From Granulicatella balaenopterae (lineage in GTDB: Bacteria > Bacillota > Bacilli > Lactobacillales > Aerococcaceae), in assembly GCF_900111135.1 (NCBI RefSeq), contig NZ_FOGF01000007.1:1-64000 (forward strand): a DNA stretch of 64,000 nt, given 5' to 3'. Numbering within the stretch: position 1 is the first letter of the stretch; every line of letters begins with the position of its first letter. The notes below the pieces were generated by a model. It saw nothing but the letters and a program-made list of their open reading frames with translations. It did no database searches and was not told the origin of the DNA. Shown here piece after piece: positions 32,208 through 40,799 of this stretch. Position numbers and translations under genes: made by a program.

Positions 32208-33746
32208 ATGGAACTTTCAAAATTTATGATTATGCTAGCAATTATTGTCTATTTAGGGATGATGATTGCAGTGGGGGTTCGAATGTCCCACAAAAACAAC
32301 AATGCCGGGGACTTTTATCTTGGCGGAAGGAAATTAGGCCCCTTTGTTACGGCAATGAGTGCGGAAGCTTCTGATATGAGTAGCTGGCTTTTAATGGGTT
32401 TACCAGGGTTAGCTTATTTATCAGGTGTGGCAGAAGCTAGTTGGACGGCTATTGGTTTAGCGATTGGAACCTATATTAACTGGTTAGTGATTGCTAAAAG
32501 GGTCAGACGATATACTGAAGTAGCAGGAAACTCTATTACCATCCCAGAATTCTTTGAAAATCGTTTTAAAGATCATTCGCATTTACTATTAAGTCTTTCA
32601 GCGATTATGATTGTAGTCTTTTTCGTTCCTTATACAGCTTCAGGATTTGCAGCTTGTGGAAAATTATTCGCCACAATCTTCGGAGTACCGTATCTTACGG
32701 CAATGCTTGTAAGTGCAGTAGTAATTGTACTCTATACCATGTTAGGTGGATTCTTAGCAGCTAGTACTACTGATTTTATTCAAAGTATCATTATGAGTAT
32801 TGCATTATTAATCGTTCTTACATTTGGTGTTCAAGTAGCTGGTGGTTTTGGTGCAATTATTGATAATGCTAAAGTCTTACCAGGATATTTTAGTATTTCA
32901 CAAGGTTATGATGCAATTAACAAGACAGCAACTGACTTTGGAATAGCGCAAATTATTTCTACCCTGGCGTGGGGGTTGGGATATTTTGGAATGCCACATG
33001 TTTTATTACGCTTTATGGCGATTGAATCTGAAGAAATGTTAACCCTTTCTCGTCGCATTGCTTCTACTTGGGTAGTTATCTCCCTTGCAATTGGTGTCTT
33101 TATTGGCGTAGTTGGTTATAGTATGACAAAAGTTGGTGCTTTAGAGGTCTTAACAGGAGCAAATTCCGAAACAATTATTGTAAAAATTGCCGATTTATTA
33201 AGTCAACAAGGTATTATTGCAGCCATTTTAGCCGGGTTAATCTTAGCGGGAATCTTAGCTTCTACTATGTCAACAGCTGATTCGCAATTATTAGCAGCCT
33301 CTTCTGGTATCTCACAAAACTTAATTCATAATGGTTTAGGCATTAAATTATCAGTCAAAGGTAATATGTTAGTAGCACGAGGAACCGTTATCTTAATCGC
33401 CTTGGTTGCCGTATTTTTTGCAAAAGATCCAAATAGCTCAGTCTTCCGTATCGTATCCTTTGCTTGGGCAGGATTTGGCGCAACTTTTGGTCCAGTGATG
33501 TTACTTGCCTTATTTTGGCGCCGTATGAATAAATGGGGTGCGATTAGTGGCTTATTATCAGGTGGGGTGATGGTCTTTGTCTGGAAATATGCGATTCGTC
33601 CATTAGGTGGCTTCTGGAATATTTATGAATTATTACCAGCCTTTATTGTTGCGATGCTTATGATTGTAATTGTTAGCTTATTAACTAACCCGCCTGAACA
33701 AATCGTCTTAGATGAATTCGATCTTGTAAACCAAAAAAAATCATGA
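32208..33746 (+). CDS. putP: Sodium/proline symporter (SSS family)
   Basis: A 512-aa, 13-helix sodium:solute symporter. The start GRKLGPFVTAMSAEASDMSS and the SGWL-like stretch MSSWLLMGLPG match PutP, and STMSTADSQLLAASS carries the conserved Na2-site serine and threonine. It imports L-proline with sodium; a close relative taking another solute cannot be excluded. ATG 32208 follows AAAAAGGAG; the frame extends upstream but without a ribosome site. It is a single gene with its own terminator. Confidence 0.88.
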   Translation: MELSKFMIMLAIIVYLGMMIAVGVRMSHKNNNAGDFYLGGRKLGPFVTAMSAEASDMSSWLLMGLPGLAYLSGVAEASWTAIGLAIGTYINWLVIAKRVRRYTEVAGNSITIPEFFENRFKDHSHLLLSLSAIMIVVFFVPYTASGFAACGKLFATIFGVPYLTAMLVSAVVIVLYTMLGGFLAASTTDFIQSIIMSIALLIVLTFGVQVAGGFGAIIDNAKVLPGYFSISQGYDAINKTATDFGIAQIISTLAWGLGYFGMPHVLLRFMAIESEEMLTLSRRIASTWVVISLAIGVFIGVVGYSMTKVGALEVLTGANSETIIVKIADLLSQQGIIAAILAGLILAGILASTMSTADSQLLAASSGISQNLIHNGLGIKLSVKGNMLVARGTVILIALVAVFFAKDPNSSVFRIVSFAWAGFGATFGPVMLLALFWRRMNKWGAISGLLSGGVMVFVWKYAIRPLGGFWNIYELLPAFIVAMLMIVIVSLLTNPPEQIVLDEFDLVNQKKS

Positions 33747-33759
33747 TGAACAACTAGAA

Positions 33760-33799
33760 AAGTTTGAGGGATTTGATGTTATTTCCCTTGAGCTTTTTT
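33760..33799 (+). terminator. Terminator after the symporter gene
   Basis: AAGTTTGAGGGA pairs throughout with TCCCTTGAGCTT when G-U pairs are allowed; T run after. Confidence 0.8.
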
Positions 33800-33920
33800 A
33801 TTATGCGCTATTGTGGACTTAACGCAAGAAAAAACCGTAAAATTACAAAAAATATCTTCTAAAATATGTTATACTATATATAAGGTCAATTCTCTAAAAT
33901 GTTTTTAAGGAGGTAACATC

Positions 33921-34325
33921 ATGAAAAACTTTACTAAATTTTCTCAAGAATTCCGCTACAAAAAATTACACCAACTAAACCTAGCTTGTGCAATTATTCA
34001 AATTTTAGGAACACTTATCTTTATGGTAGCTAATTCCGGTGAGTTTCGCGTTTTCGTTGAGGGCATGCCTAAATTCAGCTTTTCTTTAGCTTGTGGCGCT
34101 TTATTACCAGGCTTAGCTAAAGTTGCTTTGATTTATTTAGGATTTTATATTTTTATTTCGATTTTAGAATTTGTAAAAATGTACTTATTCCTACACTTCC
34201 AAGATACACCATTCCCAATTGTCCCTGCTGATTATAATGAAGATGAATTAGTAGAAGATGAATTTGACGATGAAGATGATGAAGACAATCACTGTGCTTG
34301 CGGATGCGGTTGTGACGGACATTAA
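33921..34325 (+). CDS. Small membrane protein with acidic, Cys-rich C-terminus
   Basis: A 134-aa protein with an N-terminal basic part, two hydrophobic segments (about 20-36 and 66-93), then a tail of almost continuous Asp/Glu (about 107-124) ending in HCACGCGCDGH. The alternating cysteines suggest binding of a soft metal or a cluster, or disulfides. AAGGAGGTAAC precedes the ATG. It stands alone between two terminators. I do not recognise a family. The cluster recalls the Cys-rich tail of the ABC ATPase at 19967. Confidence 0.7.
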   Translation: MKNFTKFSQEFRYKKLHQLNLACAIIQILGTLIFMVANSGEFRVFVEGMPKFSFSLACGALLPGLAKVALIYLGFYIFISILEFVKMYLFLHFQDTPFPIVPADYNEDELVEDEFDDEDDEDNHCACGCGCDGH

Positions 34326-34345
34326 TCCAATTTAAATGCGTATAC

Positions 34346-34389
34346 AAAAAGATTCTCAATAAGATTTTGCTTAGAGAGAATCTTTTTTT
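34346..34389. terminator. Bidirectional terminator between convergent genes
   Basis: AAAAAGATTCTC and GAGAATCTTTTT form a 12-bp stem with T runs on both strands. Confidence 0.88.
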
Positions 34390-34390
34390 G

Positions 34391-34975
34391 TTAGAATGTC
34401 ATTGGATTTTCTTTTAAATAATAACAAATTAAAACTTGCAATGCTAAAATCGCCGGCACACCTAGATAGAATTTCGGCTTATTCACTTTATGATGAAATA
34501 AATCCATCCCCATTAAAGCCCCAATCGCCCCTCCAGCTATCGCTAATACTAATAAATAAGACTCACGAATACGCCACTTACGAGAAACAGCTTTAAACTT
34601 GTCCATACCATAAACTAAAAACGTCATGCTATTTAATAATGCTAAGTAAATTAACCACAAACGGTACTGACTAAAATATGCTTGCAAGAAAAAACGATAC
34701 GGCCCCACAAAGGTAGATAGCACCACCGTCTGAATTACTACCCATAATAAACTATAGAAGCGATTCACTAAAGGCCACTTATGACAAGCTAAATCAAATA
34801 CCATTTGCGCCACTAAACTTCCCAAAGCTCCACCAAAAATCGTGACTAACTTTAACAAAATTTGCGGCTCAACCCCCTTACCAACTCGATGATCTCGATT
34901 AATATCACCCCAAAAGATGGCAAAAGCTAAACTATTCATAATAACAAAATAAATAAGTACTGGTTTTGCAGACAA
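34391..34975 (-). CDS. DUF1294 membrane protein with internal duplication
   Basis: A 194-aa protein with about seven hydrophobic segments. The C-terminal half (about 105-190) is a clear DUF1294 domain (YGMDKFKAVSRKWRIRES, GGAIGALMGMDLFHHK). The N-terminal half repeats the same plan more loosely (FWGDINRDHR, GGALGSLVAQMVFDLACHKW), so the protein looks like two fused DUF1294 units, about twice the usual length. No function is established for the family. Confidence 0.75.
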   Translation of the reverse strand: MSAKPVLIYFVIMNSLAFAIFWGDINRDHRVGKGVEPQILLKLVTIFGGALGSLVAQMVFDLACHKWPLVNRFYSLLWVVIQTVVLSTFVGPYRFFLQAYFSQYRLWLIYLALLNSMTFLVYGMDKFKAVSRKWRIRESYLLVLAIAGGAIGALMGMDLFHHKVNKPKFYLGVPAILALQVLICYYLKENPMTF

Positions 34976-35137
34976 AATAATCCCCCTTTTTATAAGATAA
35001 TTGCATTACCATTATACAAAAAATCCAGTAGAAATAAAATACGGGGATGATGATGCAAGATCTGACATGGATAAAATGCTCATCCGTAGTCCTATCTCTT
35101 TAAAAACTAATAGTAGCCGACGAAAAAACATCTGAAA

Positions 35138-35168
35138 ACAAAAAAAGAAGCAGTTACCCACTTCTTTT
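35138..35168 (-). terminator. Terminator of the fucK-galT operon
   Basis: Read leftward, AAAAGAAGTG pairs with TGCTTCTTTT (G-U pairs at the tip), followed by further Ts. It lies about 35 bp beyond the galT stop. Confidence 0.8.
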
Positions 35169-35201
35169 CTAAGATTCAAACTAATTGTACACAAGACTTT
35201 A

Positions 35202-36677
35202 TCATAAACTGGCGATAAAGCGCTGGAATTGTTGTTGTCCGACAGGTGTGCGCTTAAATACACCAGCATCTGCTAATACTTGTTCGAAAGCTTCACCGAT
35301 TGCATGTTGGATAATCTCTGTGACATTTGATTGGGTAATCTCTGGATTGCTTGCCTTAATTTGTTTGGCCCAGGCTAGATGTGTCACATCGATTTTATTT
35401 GATTTTTGTAAGAGATATTTTTCGACTTCTGCTAGCTCTGTTTTTAAGCGTGGTGGCAAAATCGCCAATCCCATTACCTCAATCAAGCCAATATTTTCCT
35501 TTTTAATATGATGCAAATCTTGGTGCGGATGGAAAATGCCATCTGGATACTGCTCACTTGTGCGATTATTTCGTAAAACTAGATCCAATTCCCATACCTG
35601 ATCTTTAATGCGAGCAATCGGCGTAATCGTATTATGGGGAATGGTACTAGTATGGCTTAAAATATCTGCCTCTACATCCGAATAGTTACGCCACTGATTA
35701 ATGATCTTCATAGCAGCCGCAACGATTGCCTCACGATTATTAGATTGCAAACGAATTACCGACATCGGCCATTTGACAATTCCACTCATGACTCCAGGAA
35801 TCCCCAAATCAAAATCCCTTTCAATCGGCGCTTGCTCCATCGGGAAAATATGGCGACCGGCTTGATAATGATCATGCGCCAAAATCGAGCCACCCACAAT
35901 CGGCAAATCGGCGTTAGAACCAACAAAATAATGGGGCAACTGCTGAACAATCGCTAGTAAATTCTCAATACTACGCTGATTAATCTTCATCGGACGCAAT
36001 TCTTGACTCAAGAAAATCGAATGCTCGGTAAAATAAGCATAGGGCGAATATTGAAAGCCCCACTCCTCCTGATTAATCTCCAAGCGAATAATCCGATGAT
36101 TACTTCTAGCCGGAAAATTACTGCGACCATAATAGCCTTCATTACTCATCGCCAAAACAGAAGGCGGATACCCTGTAACTTTTGCTTTTTTAGCTGCCGC
36201 AATCTCTTTTGGATCCTTTTCAGGTTTTGATAGATTAATCGTAATTTCCAAATCGCCATACTCACCACTGTAGCAAAAGGCAATATTTTTAGCGCACTCA
36301 CGAGTTTTGATATAATTATTCGCCCGACTTAAGTGGTAAAAATAATCGGTCGCTTGTTGAGGGTTTTCTTGATATAATTTGGCAAAATTACGGTTAATCA
36401 CGGATGGTAAAGGCGTCACAAGATTCATAATCGCTGCTTCAATTTGGTCTTTTTCAGCAATAGTAGCGCTAATCACACGAGATTCCTGCGCATATTCTAA
36501 CATTCGATCCAATAAATCCAGTAACGACTGATCGGCTAAAACCTCACAACTTGCATCATAATCCACCAAATCCAGTAGATGCAGCAGCTGATTTGTCGTA
36601 TAAAAGCGATCTTCTTCATCGATTAGCTCCAATAAAATCGACTGTTGCACAAATGATTTGATTACGGCATCGATCAT
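35202..36677 (-). CDS. galT: UDP-glucose--hexose-1-phosphate uridylyltransferase (class II GalT)
   Basis: A 491-aa enzyme of the long Firmicutes type. It swaps UMP between UDP-glucose and galactose-1-phosphate in the Leloir pathway. The block GGSILAHDHYQAGRHIFPM holds the nucleophilic His region, and the DLVLRNNRTSEQYPDGIFHP stretch is typical of class II. ATG 36677 (MIDAVIKSF) is preferred, since GGGGG lies 8 nt upstream; ATG 36686 sits right on that site. It abuts galK and is the last gene of the operon, giving a route for galactose freed from blood-group glycans. GalE is not in the window. Confidence 0.93.
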   Translation of the reverse strand: MIDAVIKSFVQQSILLELIDEEDRFYTTNQLLHLLDLVDYDASCEVLADQSLLDLLDRMLEYAQESRVISATIAEKDQIEAAIMNLVTPLPSVINRNFAKLYQENPQQATDYFYHLSRANNYIKTRECAKNIAFCYSGEYGDLEITINLSKPEKDPKEIAAAKKAKVTGYPPSVLAMSNEGYYGRSNFPARSNHRIIRLEINQEEWGFQYSPYAYFTEHSIFLSQELRPMKINQRSIENLLAIVQQLPHYFVGSNADLPIVGGSILAHDHYQAGRHIFPMEQAPIERDFDLGIPGVMSGIVKWPMSVIRLQSNNREAIVAAAMKIINQWRNYSDVEADILSHTSTIPHNTITPIARIKDQVWELDLVLRNNRTSEQYPDGIFHPHQDLHHIKKENIGLIEVMGLAILPPRLKTELAEVEKYLLQKSNKIDVTHLAWAKQIKASNPEITQSNVTEIIQHAIGEAFEQVLADAGVFKRTPVGQQQFQRFIASL

Positions 36678-36678
36678 C

Positions 36679-37860
36679 CTACTCATCCCCCATTAAAATT
36701 GAGGCACCATCACTAATTTCAGCAAGATAAAATGACGGCGCATAGCCAATTTTTTCGAGATATGCGTTATAAATCGCTTGTTTTACCTCTTCAACGCAAT
36801 CCTTTTTAACTAAAGCAATCGCACAACCGCCAAATCCAGCACCTGTCATGCGAGCACCAATCACGCCATCTAATCCCCAAGCTGTATGGACTAAAGTATC
36901 CAATTCCTTACCAGTCACTTGATAATCGATTTCCGTTGATAAATGCGATTCCTTCATTAATTGGCCAAAACCCGTTACATCACCATGTTTTAACAATTCA
37001 GCTGCTTTAATAGTCCGCTCATTTTCACTGACAGCATGGCGGGCCCGCTTAACTAATAAGTCACTACTCAAATATTCTTTCGCCGTTTCTAATTCTTCCA
37101 CCGTCAAATCCGCTAAAGTTGTGATATCTAGATGTGCTTGTAGTTCTTTTAGTGCCTGACGTGTTTCGGCAAAACGTTCATTATATTTAGAGTCAGCCAA
37201 TTCGCGACGTTTATTGGTATTCATAATCAAAATCACTTCATCTTTTAAGTTAACAGGTACTAATTGATAGTGAAGTGTATTGCAGTCCAATTGAATGGCG
37301 TGATTTTCTTTTCCCATACCAACTGCAAATTGATCCATAATACCAGAATTTACACCAATATAGTCATTTTCAACTTTTTTACCTAATTTGACCAAATCAA
37401 TCATTGATACTTCTAATCCATAAATAGTTTTTGCTACCACACCCATTAATAATTCTAAGGACGCAGACGACGACAAACCGGCACCGTTCGGAATATTACC
37501 ATAAACCAATATATTCAAGCCATACGGTAACTGATAACCCATCTCTTGTAGATACAAAAAGACACCTTTCACATAATTTGTCCAGCCATCCTCCTTTTTA
37601 AAGCTCAAATCATCTAGCAACACTTGGTAGAGTCCATTATCCTTAAAGTTATCCGAATACAAATGCAATTCACGATCACACCGCTTTGAAACCACCGCAT
37701 AAGTTCCCAATGAAATCGCACACGGAAAAACATAACCACCATTATAATCCGTATGCTCGCCAATCAAATTAATCCGACCAGGCGCAAAGAAGACTTGTGG
37801 CTCATCAACACCAAAAACACCTTTAAACTCATCTACTAAAACTTTAACATCTTTTTTCAT
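36679..37860 (-). CDS. galK: Galactokinase
   Basis: A 393-aa GHMP kinase. The galactokinase signature GRINLIGEHTDYNGGYVFP is near 28-46, the ATP loop PNGAGLSSSASLEL near 124-137, and GARMTGAGFGGCAIALV near 345-361. It phosphorylates galactose at C1. AGGAGGAGG precedes the ATG. It lies 20 bp after the GH98 gene and just before galT, coupling galactose use to blood-group antigen breakdown. Confidence 0.95.
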   Translation of the reverse strand: MKKDVKVLVDEFKGVFGVDEPQVFFAPGRINLIGEHTDYNGGYVFPCAISLGTYAVVSKRCDRELHLYSDNFKDNGLYQVLLDDLSFKKEDGWTNYVKGVFLYLQEMGYQLPYGLNILVYGNIPNGAGLSSSASLELLMGVVAKTIYGLEVSMIDLVKLGKKVENDYIGVNSGIMDQFAVGMGKENHAIQLDCNTLHYQLVPVNLKDEVILIMNTNKRRELADSKYNERFAETRQALKELQAHLDITTLADLTVEELETAKEYLSSDLLVKRARHAVSENERTIKAAELLKHGDVTGFGQLMKESHLSTEIDYQVTGKELDTLVHTAWGLDGVIGARMTGAGFGGCAIALVKKDCVEEVKQAIYNAYLEKIGYAPSFYLAEISDGASILMGDE

Positions 37861-37880
37861 AGCAACCTCCTCCTAAATAA

Positions 37881-40766
37881 CTAATAACTAATATTTACAT
37901 TTAAAAATCCATTACTTTCAATAGTAATAGTTGCGATACCTGTCATATAATCATAATTAATTTTTGGATTTTCATATGAATCTGTTGTACCATCAATAAT
38001 AGTTACAGTTGGTTCTTGTGATAAATCATGAATTGTAAATGTTGTTAATTTCTTATCACCAAAAGTTGTTTCACAAATGTAATGATCATATACCCAATTT
38101 TGAGCTTCAACCTTTGATAATTGAGGCAAATTAATGGCTTCGTTAGTAGTAGTAGCAGGTTCCCACAAAGCATCTTTATTGGTAGTGAAATTATTAAGAT
38201 TAATCGCAATACCATTTTCAGTTTCTGCTAATTTGACATAACTATTAGCGGGTAACATTACTTCTACTTCTCTATTAGTCAATCTAACTTTACCTGTTTG
38301 TGCTACATTTTTATTATAGTAATAATTATATAGATACCAAGCGTGATTAAATTGTTGCGCAAAAATATCACCTTCATATTGTTTTGGATATAGATTTTCA
38401 AAATAGTTAATTCTCTTATTTTTATGTCTAATATCTCGATCAGTCATATTTTTCACTAAAACGATATCATCCAATTTGCTAGTATCAATAGTTGTTGGTA
38501 CAGCTGGAATAACCCCGTATCTACCTGTAGTATATAAAGGTGTTGTTGCTTTATTAGTATTTAAACCAACGAAGTAATCTCCATTTCCATGGTGACTATA
38601 CTCACCTTTTAAAAATACTTTAGTTGAAGTTAGTACATCTTCTTTTGTAGGCGCAGGATTGGCAATCACATCTCTAAAGAATTCCAAAATAACATTATCA
38701 AATAACGGGGTATTCTGATTTCTAACGCCATATGTATAAAACGGATGTTCAAAATTATAAACACAACCACCATTTAAATAAATATTTAGTGCCTCTGAAC
38801 CTAACATTGCTTCTGGTTCTGTTAGCCATTGACGATTACCTTGGTTTTTACCGATAGTTGATTGTTCAAACAATTTCCATTTACCAGTTTCATACCATTT
38901 CCAAGTATCCATTAATCCGCCCCATTGATAGGCTTTATTTGCTAACCACAAGCCTTTCATATAACTTGTAGTTGGTGCATCATTACCTTCTGCTGCAGGA
39001 GTATTCTTATACATAAAAATAAAGTTTTGCCAATACTGGTCCACGGCATCTTTGAAAACAGTTTTCCCATGTGTTCCTAGCGCTTTTTCAATTGCAGCAC
39101 CATTATTTTGTTCAGACCAAATAAAATAACCACCATACTTAGCTGATAATTCTAAGTATTTAGCTGCATTAGATTCAACATTATTCGTCCACACCCAATA
39201 ATTTTCGGTACAGAATAAACCTTGTAAGTTATCATACTTTTTATACATTTGTTCAATCCAATCAAAAGTTAACCAATGAGTTGCTGTATAATAATTGACA
39301 TTTCCAGCAGTAAAAGTTGTTATTATAATCGGAATTGGCTCTTTTTCTTGTGTTTGTGGATTAATATGATTTTTGGCTAATTTCAAGAAATGCTCATAGA
39401 AATCAGCTGCTGAACCGTCTCGTTTTGGTAAATCATCTGGATGTAATTCGATTACCACATAAGGTTTAATATCTTCTGGAATGCTTTCCCATTTACCATA
39501 TAAAGTATCTTCACCCCAAAATTCGTAATTCCCCTGTTCGTAAGCACTACCATTAGCATATAAAGGGATCATCATTAATGGTGATTCATTCGAAATTTCT
39601 CGTCTCTTTTGATTACTAATCACTTCAGAATTTTCTTTTTTGTCCGCTATAATGTACGCATCAGCAAAATCTACTTCATCGCCCCATGTTTCACGACCTG
39701 CATAAGCATTTAATTCAAGCGTTTGTGTCCCTTTAGGAATCTCAATAAAAATTGGAATTGCCGGTGTATGATAATCAATACCATTAGGATAACTATCAAG
39801 TGTACTATAAACTACTTTACCATCTAGTTTAACCTCAATTTTTTCAATGGTTGCATAATTTTCTAAATGGCCACTTGCTGTTCTATCCAACCCAACAAAA
39901 GTATGAAATTCTGAAGCATTTACAGTTGAAATATCATAAATAACGCTTGATGGTTGTGAGGCAATTGTACCTAAGCCTTTTTCAAATACGTTAATTGTGC
40001 CATCAGCCATTTTTAAAGACAATTGATTATTTTGTCCATTGTTACCAGTGCTAAAAGGTTTATTCTTTTGGACTTGTTTATTAGTATCTGCATCTCCATG
40101 AATTGCAGAGACCCAATTTAAATCTGATAAATAAACCATTTGAGGTGTAATAGTTAACTTAACATCAGCAAACACGACTTCATCAGCCCAAGTTTGGCTA
40201 CCTGAAAAGCTTTGTAAACTAATACTTTTGGCATCATCAGGAATAGCAACATCAAACGGAATTGCTGCAGTTTTTGTGTTAATCCCATTTGGGTAATTTG
40301 TTTCTGTAGTAAAGACAATTTCATCATCTACTAAAATAACAACTTTTTCAATTTCTCCATGATTAGCTAAGTTTGAAGTAGCTGTTTGATCTAATCCAAC
40401 AAATCCAGATAATGATTTCACTGAATAGTCACTAATATCATATTCGATTTTAGAAGGTTTATCCGCAATAGTTCCTAAGCCTTTTTCAAATTCCTTAACA
40501 GTCCCATCAGGCATTAGTAAAGAAATTTTATTATCACGCCCATTATTCCCCGTACTGAATGGCTTATCTTTTTGGACAACTTTCTCTTTATCAACATCAC
40601 CATGCGTCGCTAATGTCCAATCTAAATCAGAGAGATATAGTTCTTTCGTTGTAGTTCCATCATTTTCTAATGTTGCCGCATCAATAACAGCAGTGTTTAT
40701 ACCAGCTAAAATACCCAAGAGCAATAAAACAACAAGCGCTACTTTATTATATTTATGATGTATCAT
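37881..40766 (-). CDS. Secreted GH98 blood-group endo-beta-galactosidase with two CBM51/NPCBM domains
   Basis: A 961-aa exported enzyme. Signal peptide about 1-31; two NPCBM/CBM51 domains at about 42-190 and 192-350, each opening with YLSDL(D/N)W and containing the same NKPFSTGNNG-type loop (HGDxD, KxxQKxKPFS); GH98 catalytic domain from about 375; and the GH98 C-terminal beta-domain. Acidic residues in CTENYWVWTN and YNFEHPFYTYG lie in conserved-looking active-site blocks, though I cannot assign the exact pair. Known GH98 enzymes release the A/B trisaccharide from type 2 blood-group glycans. There is no LPXTG anchor, so it is probably free or held by its CBMs. ATG 40766 is set by GAGGAGG. 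Confidence 0.88.
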   Translation of the reverse strand: MIHHKYNKVALVVLLLLGILAGINTAVIDAATLENDGTTTKELYLSDLDWTLATHGDVDKEKVVQKDKPFSTGNNGRDNKISLLMPDGTVKEFEKGLGTIADKPSKIEYDISDYSVKSLSGFVGLDQTATSNLANHGEIEKVVILVDDEIVFTTETNYPNGINTKTAAIPFDVAIPDDAKSISLQSFSGSQTWADEVVFADVKLTITPQMVYLSDLNWVSAIHGDADTNKQVQKNKPFSTGNNGQNNQLSLKMADGTINVFEKGLGTIASQPSSVIYDISTVNASEFHTFVGLDRTASGHLENYATIEKIEVKLDGKVVYSTLDSYPNGIDYHTPAIPIFIEIPKGTQTLELNAYAGRETWGDEVDFADAYIIADKKENSEVISNQKRREISNESPLMMIPLYANGSAYEQGNYEFWGEDTLYGKWESIPEDIKPYVVIELHPDDLPKRDGSAADFYEHFLKLAKNHINPQTQEKEPIPIIITTFTAGNVNYYTATHWLTFDWIEQMYKKYDNLQGLFCTENYWVWTNNVESNAAKYLELSAKYGGYFIWSEQNNGAAIEKALGTHGKTVFKDAVDQYWQNFIFMYKNTPAAEGNDAPTTSYMKGLWLANKAYQWGGLMDTWKWYETGKWKLFEQSTIGKNQGNRQWLTEPEAMLGSEALNIYLNGGCVYNFEHPFYTYGVRNQNTPLFDNVILEFFRDVIANPAPTKEDVLTSTKVFLKGEYSHHGNGDYFVGLNTNKATTPLYTTGRYGVIPAVPTTIDTSKLDDIVLVKNMTDRDIRHKNKRINYFENLYPKQYEGDIFAQQFNHAWYLYNYYYNKNVAQTGKVRLTNREVEVMLPANSYVKLAETENGIAINLNNFTTNKDALWEPATTTNEAINLPQLSKVEAQNWVYDHYICETTFGDKKLTTFTIHDLSQEPTVTIIDGTTDSYENPKINYDYMTGIATITIESNGFLNVNISY

Positions 40767-40799
40767 TGTGATCCTCCTCAATAACTTAACCCTACTAAA

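Noticed and set aside
37881-40766. Cell-wall anchoring of the GH98 enzyme
   Set aside because: The C-terminus ends at the catalytic/beta-domain without LPXTG, hydrophobic tail or choline-binding repeats, so anchoring is not supported.
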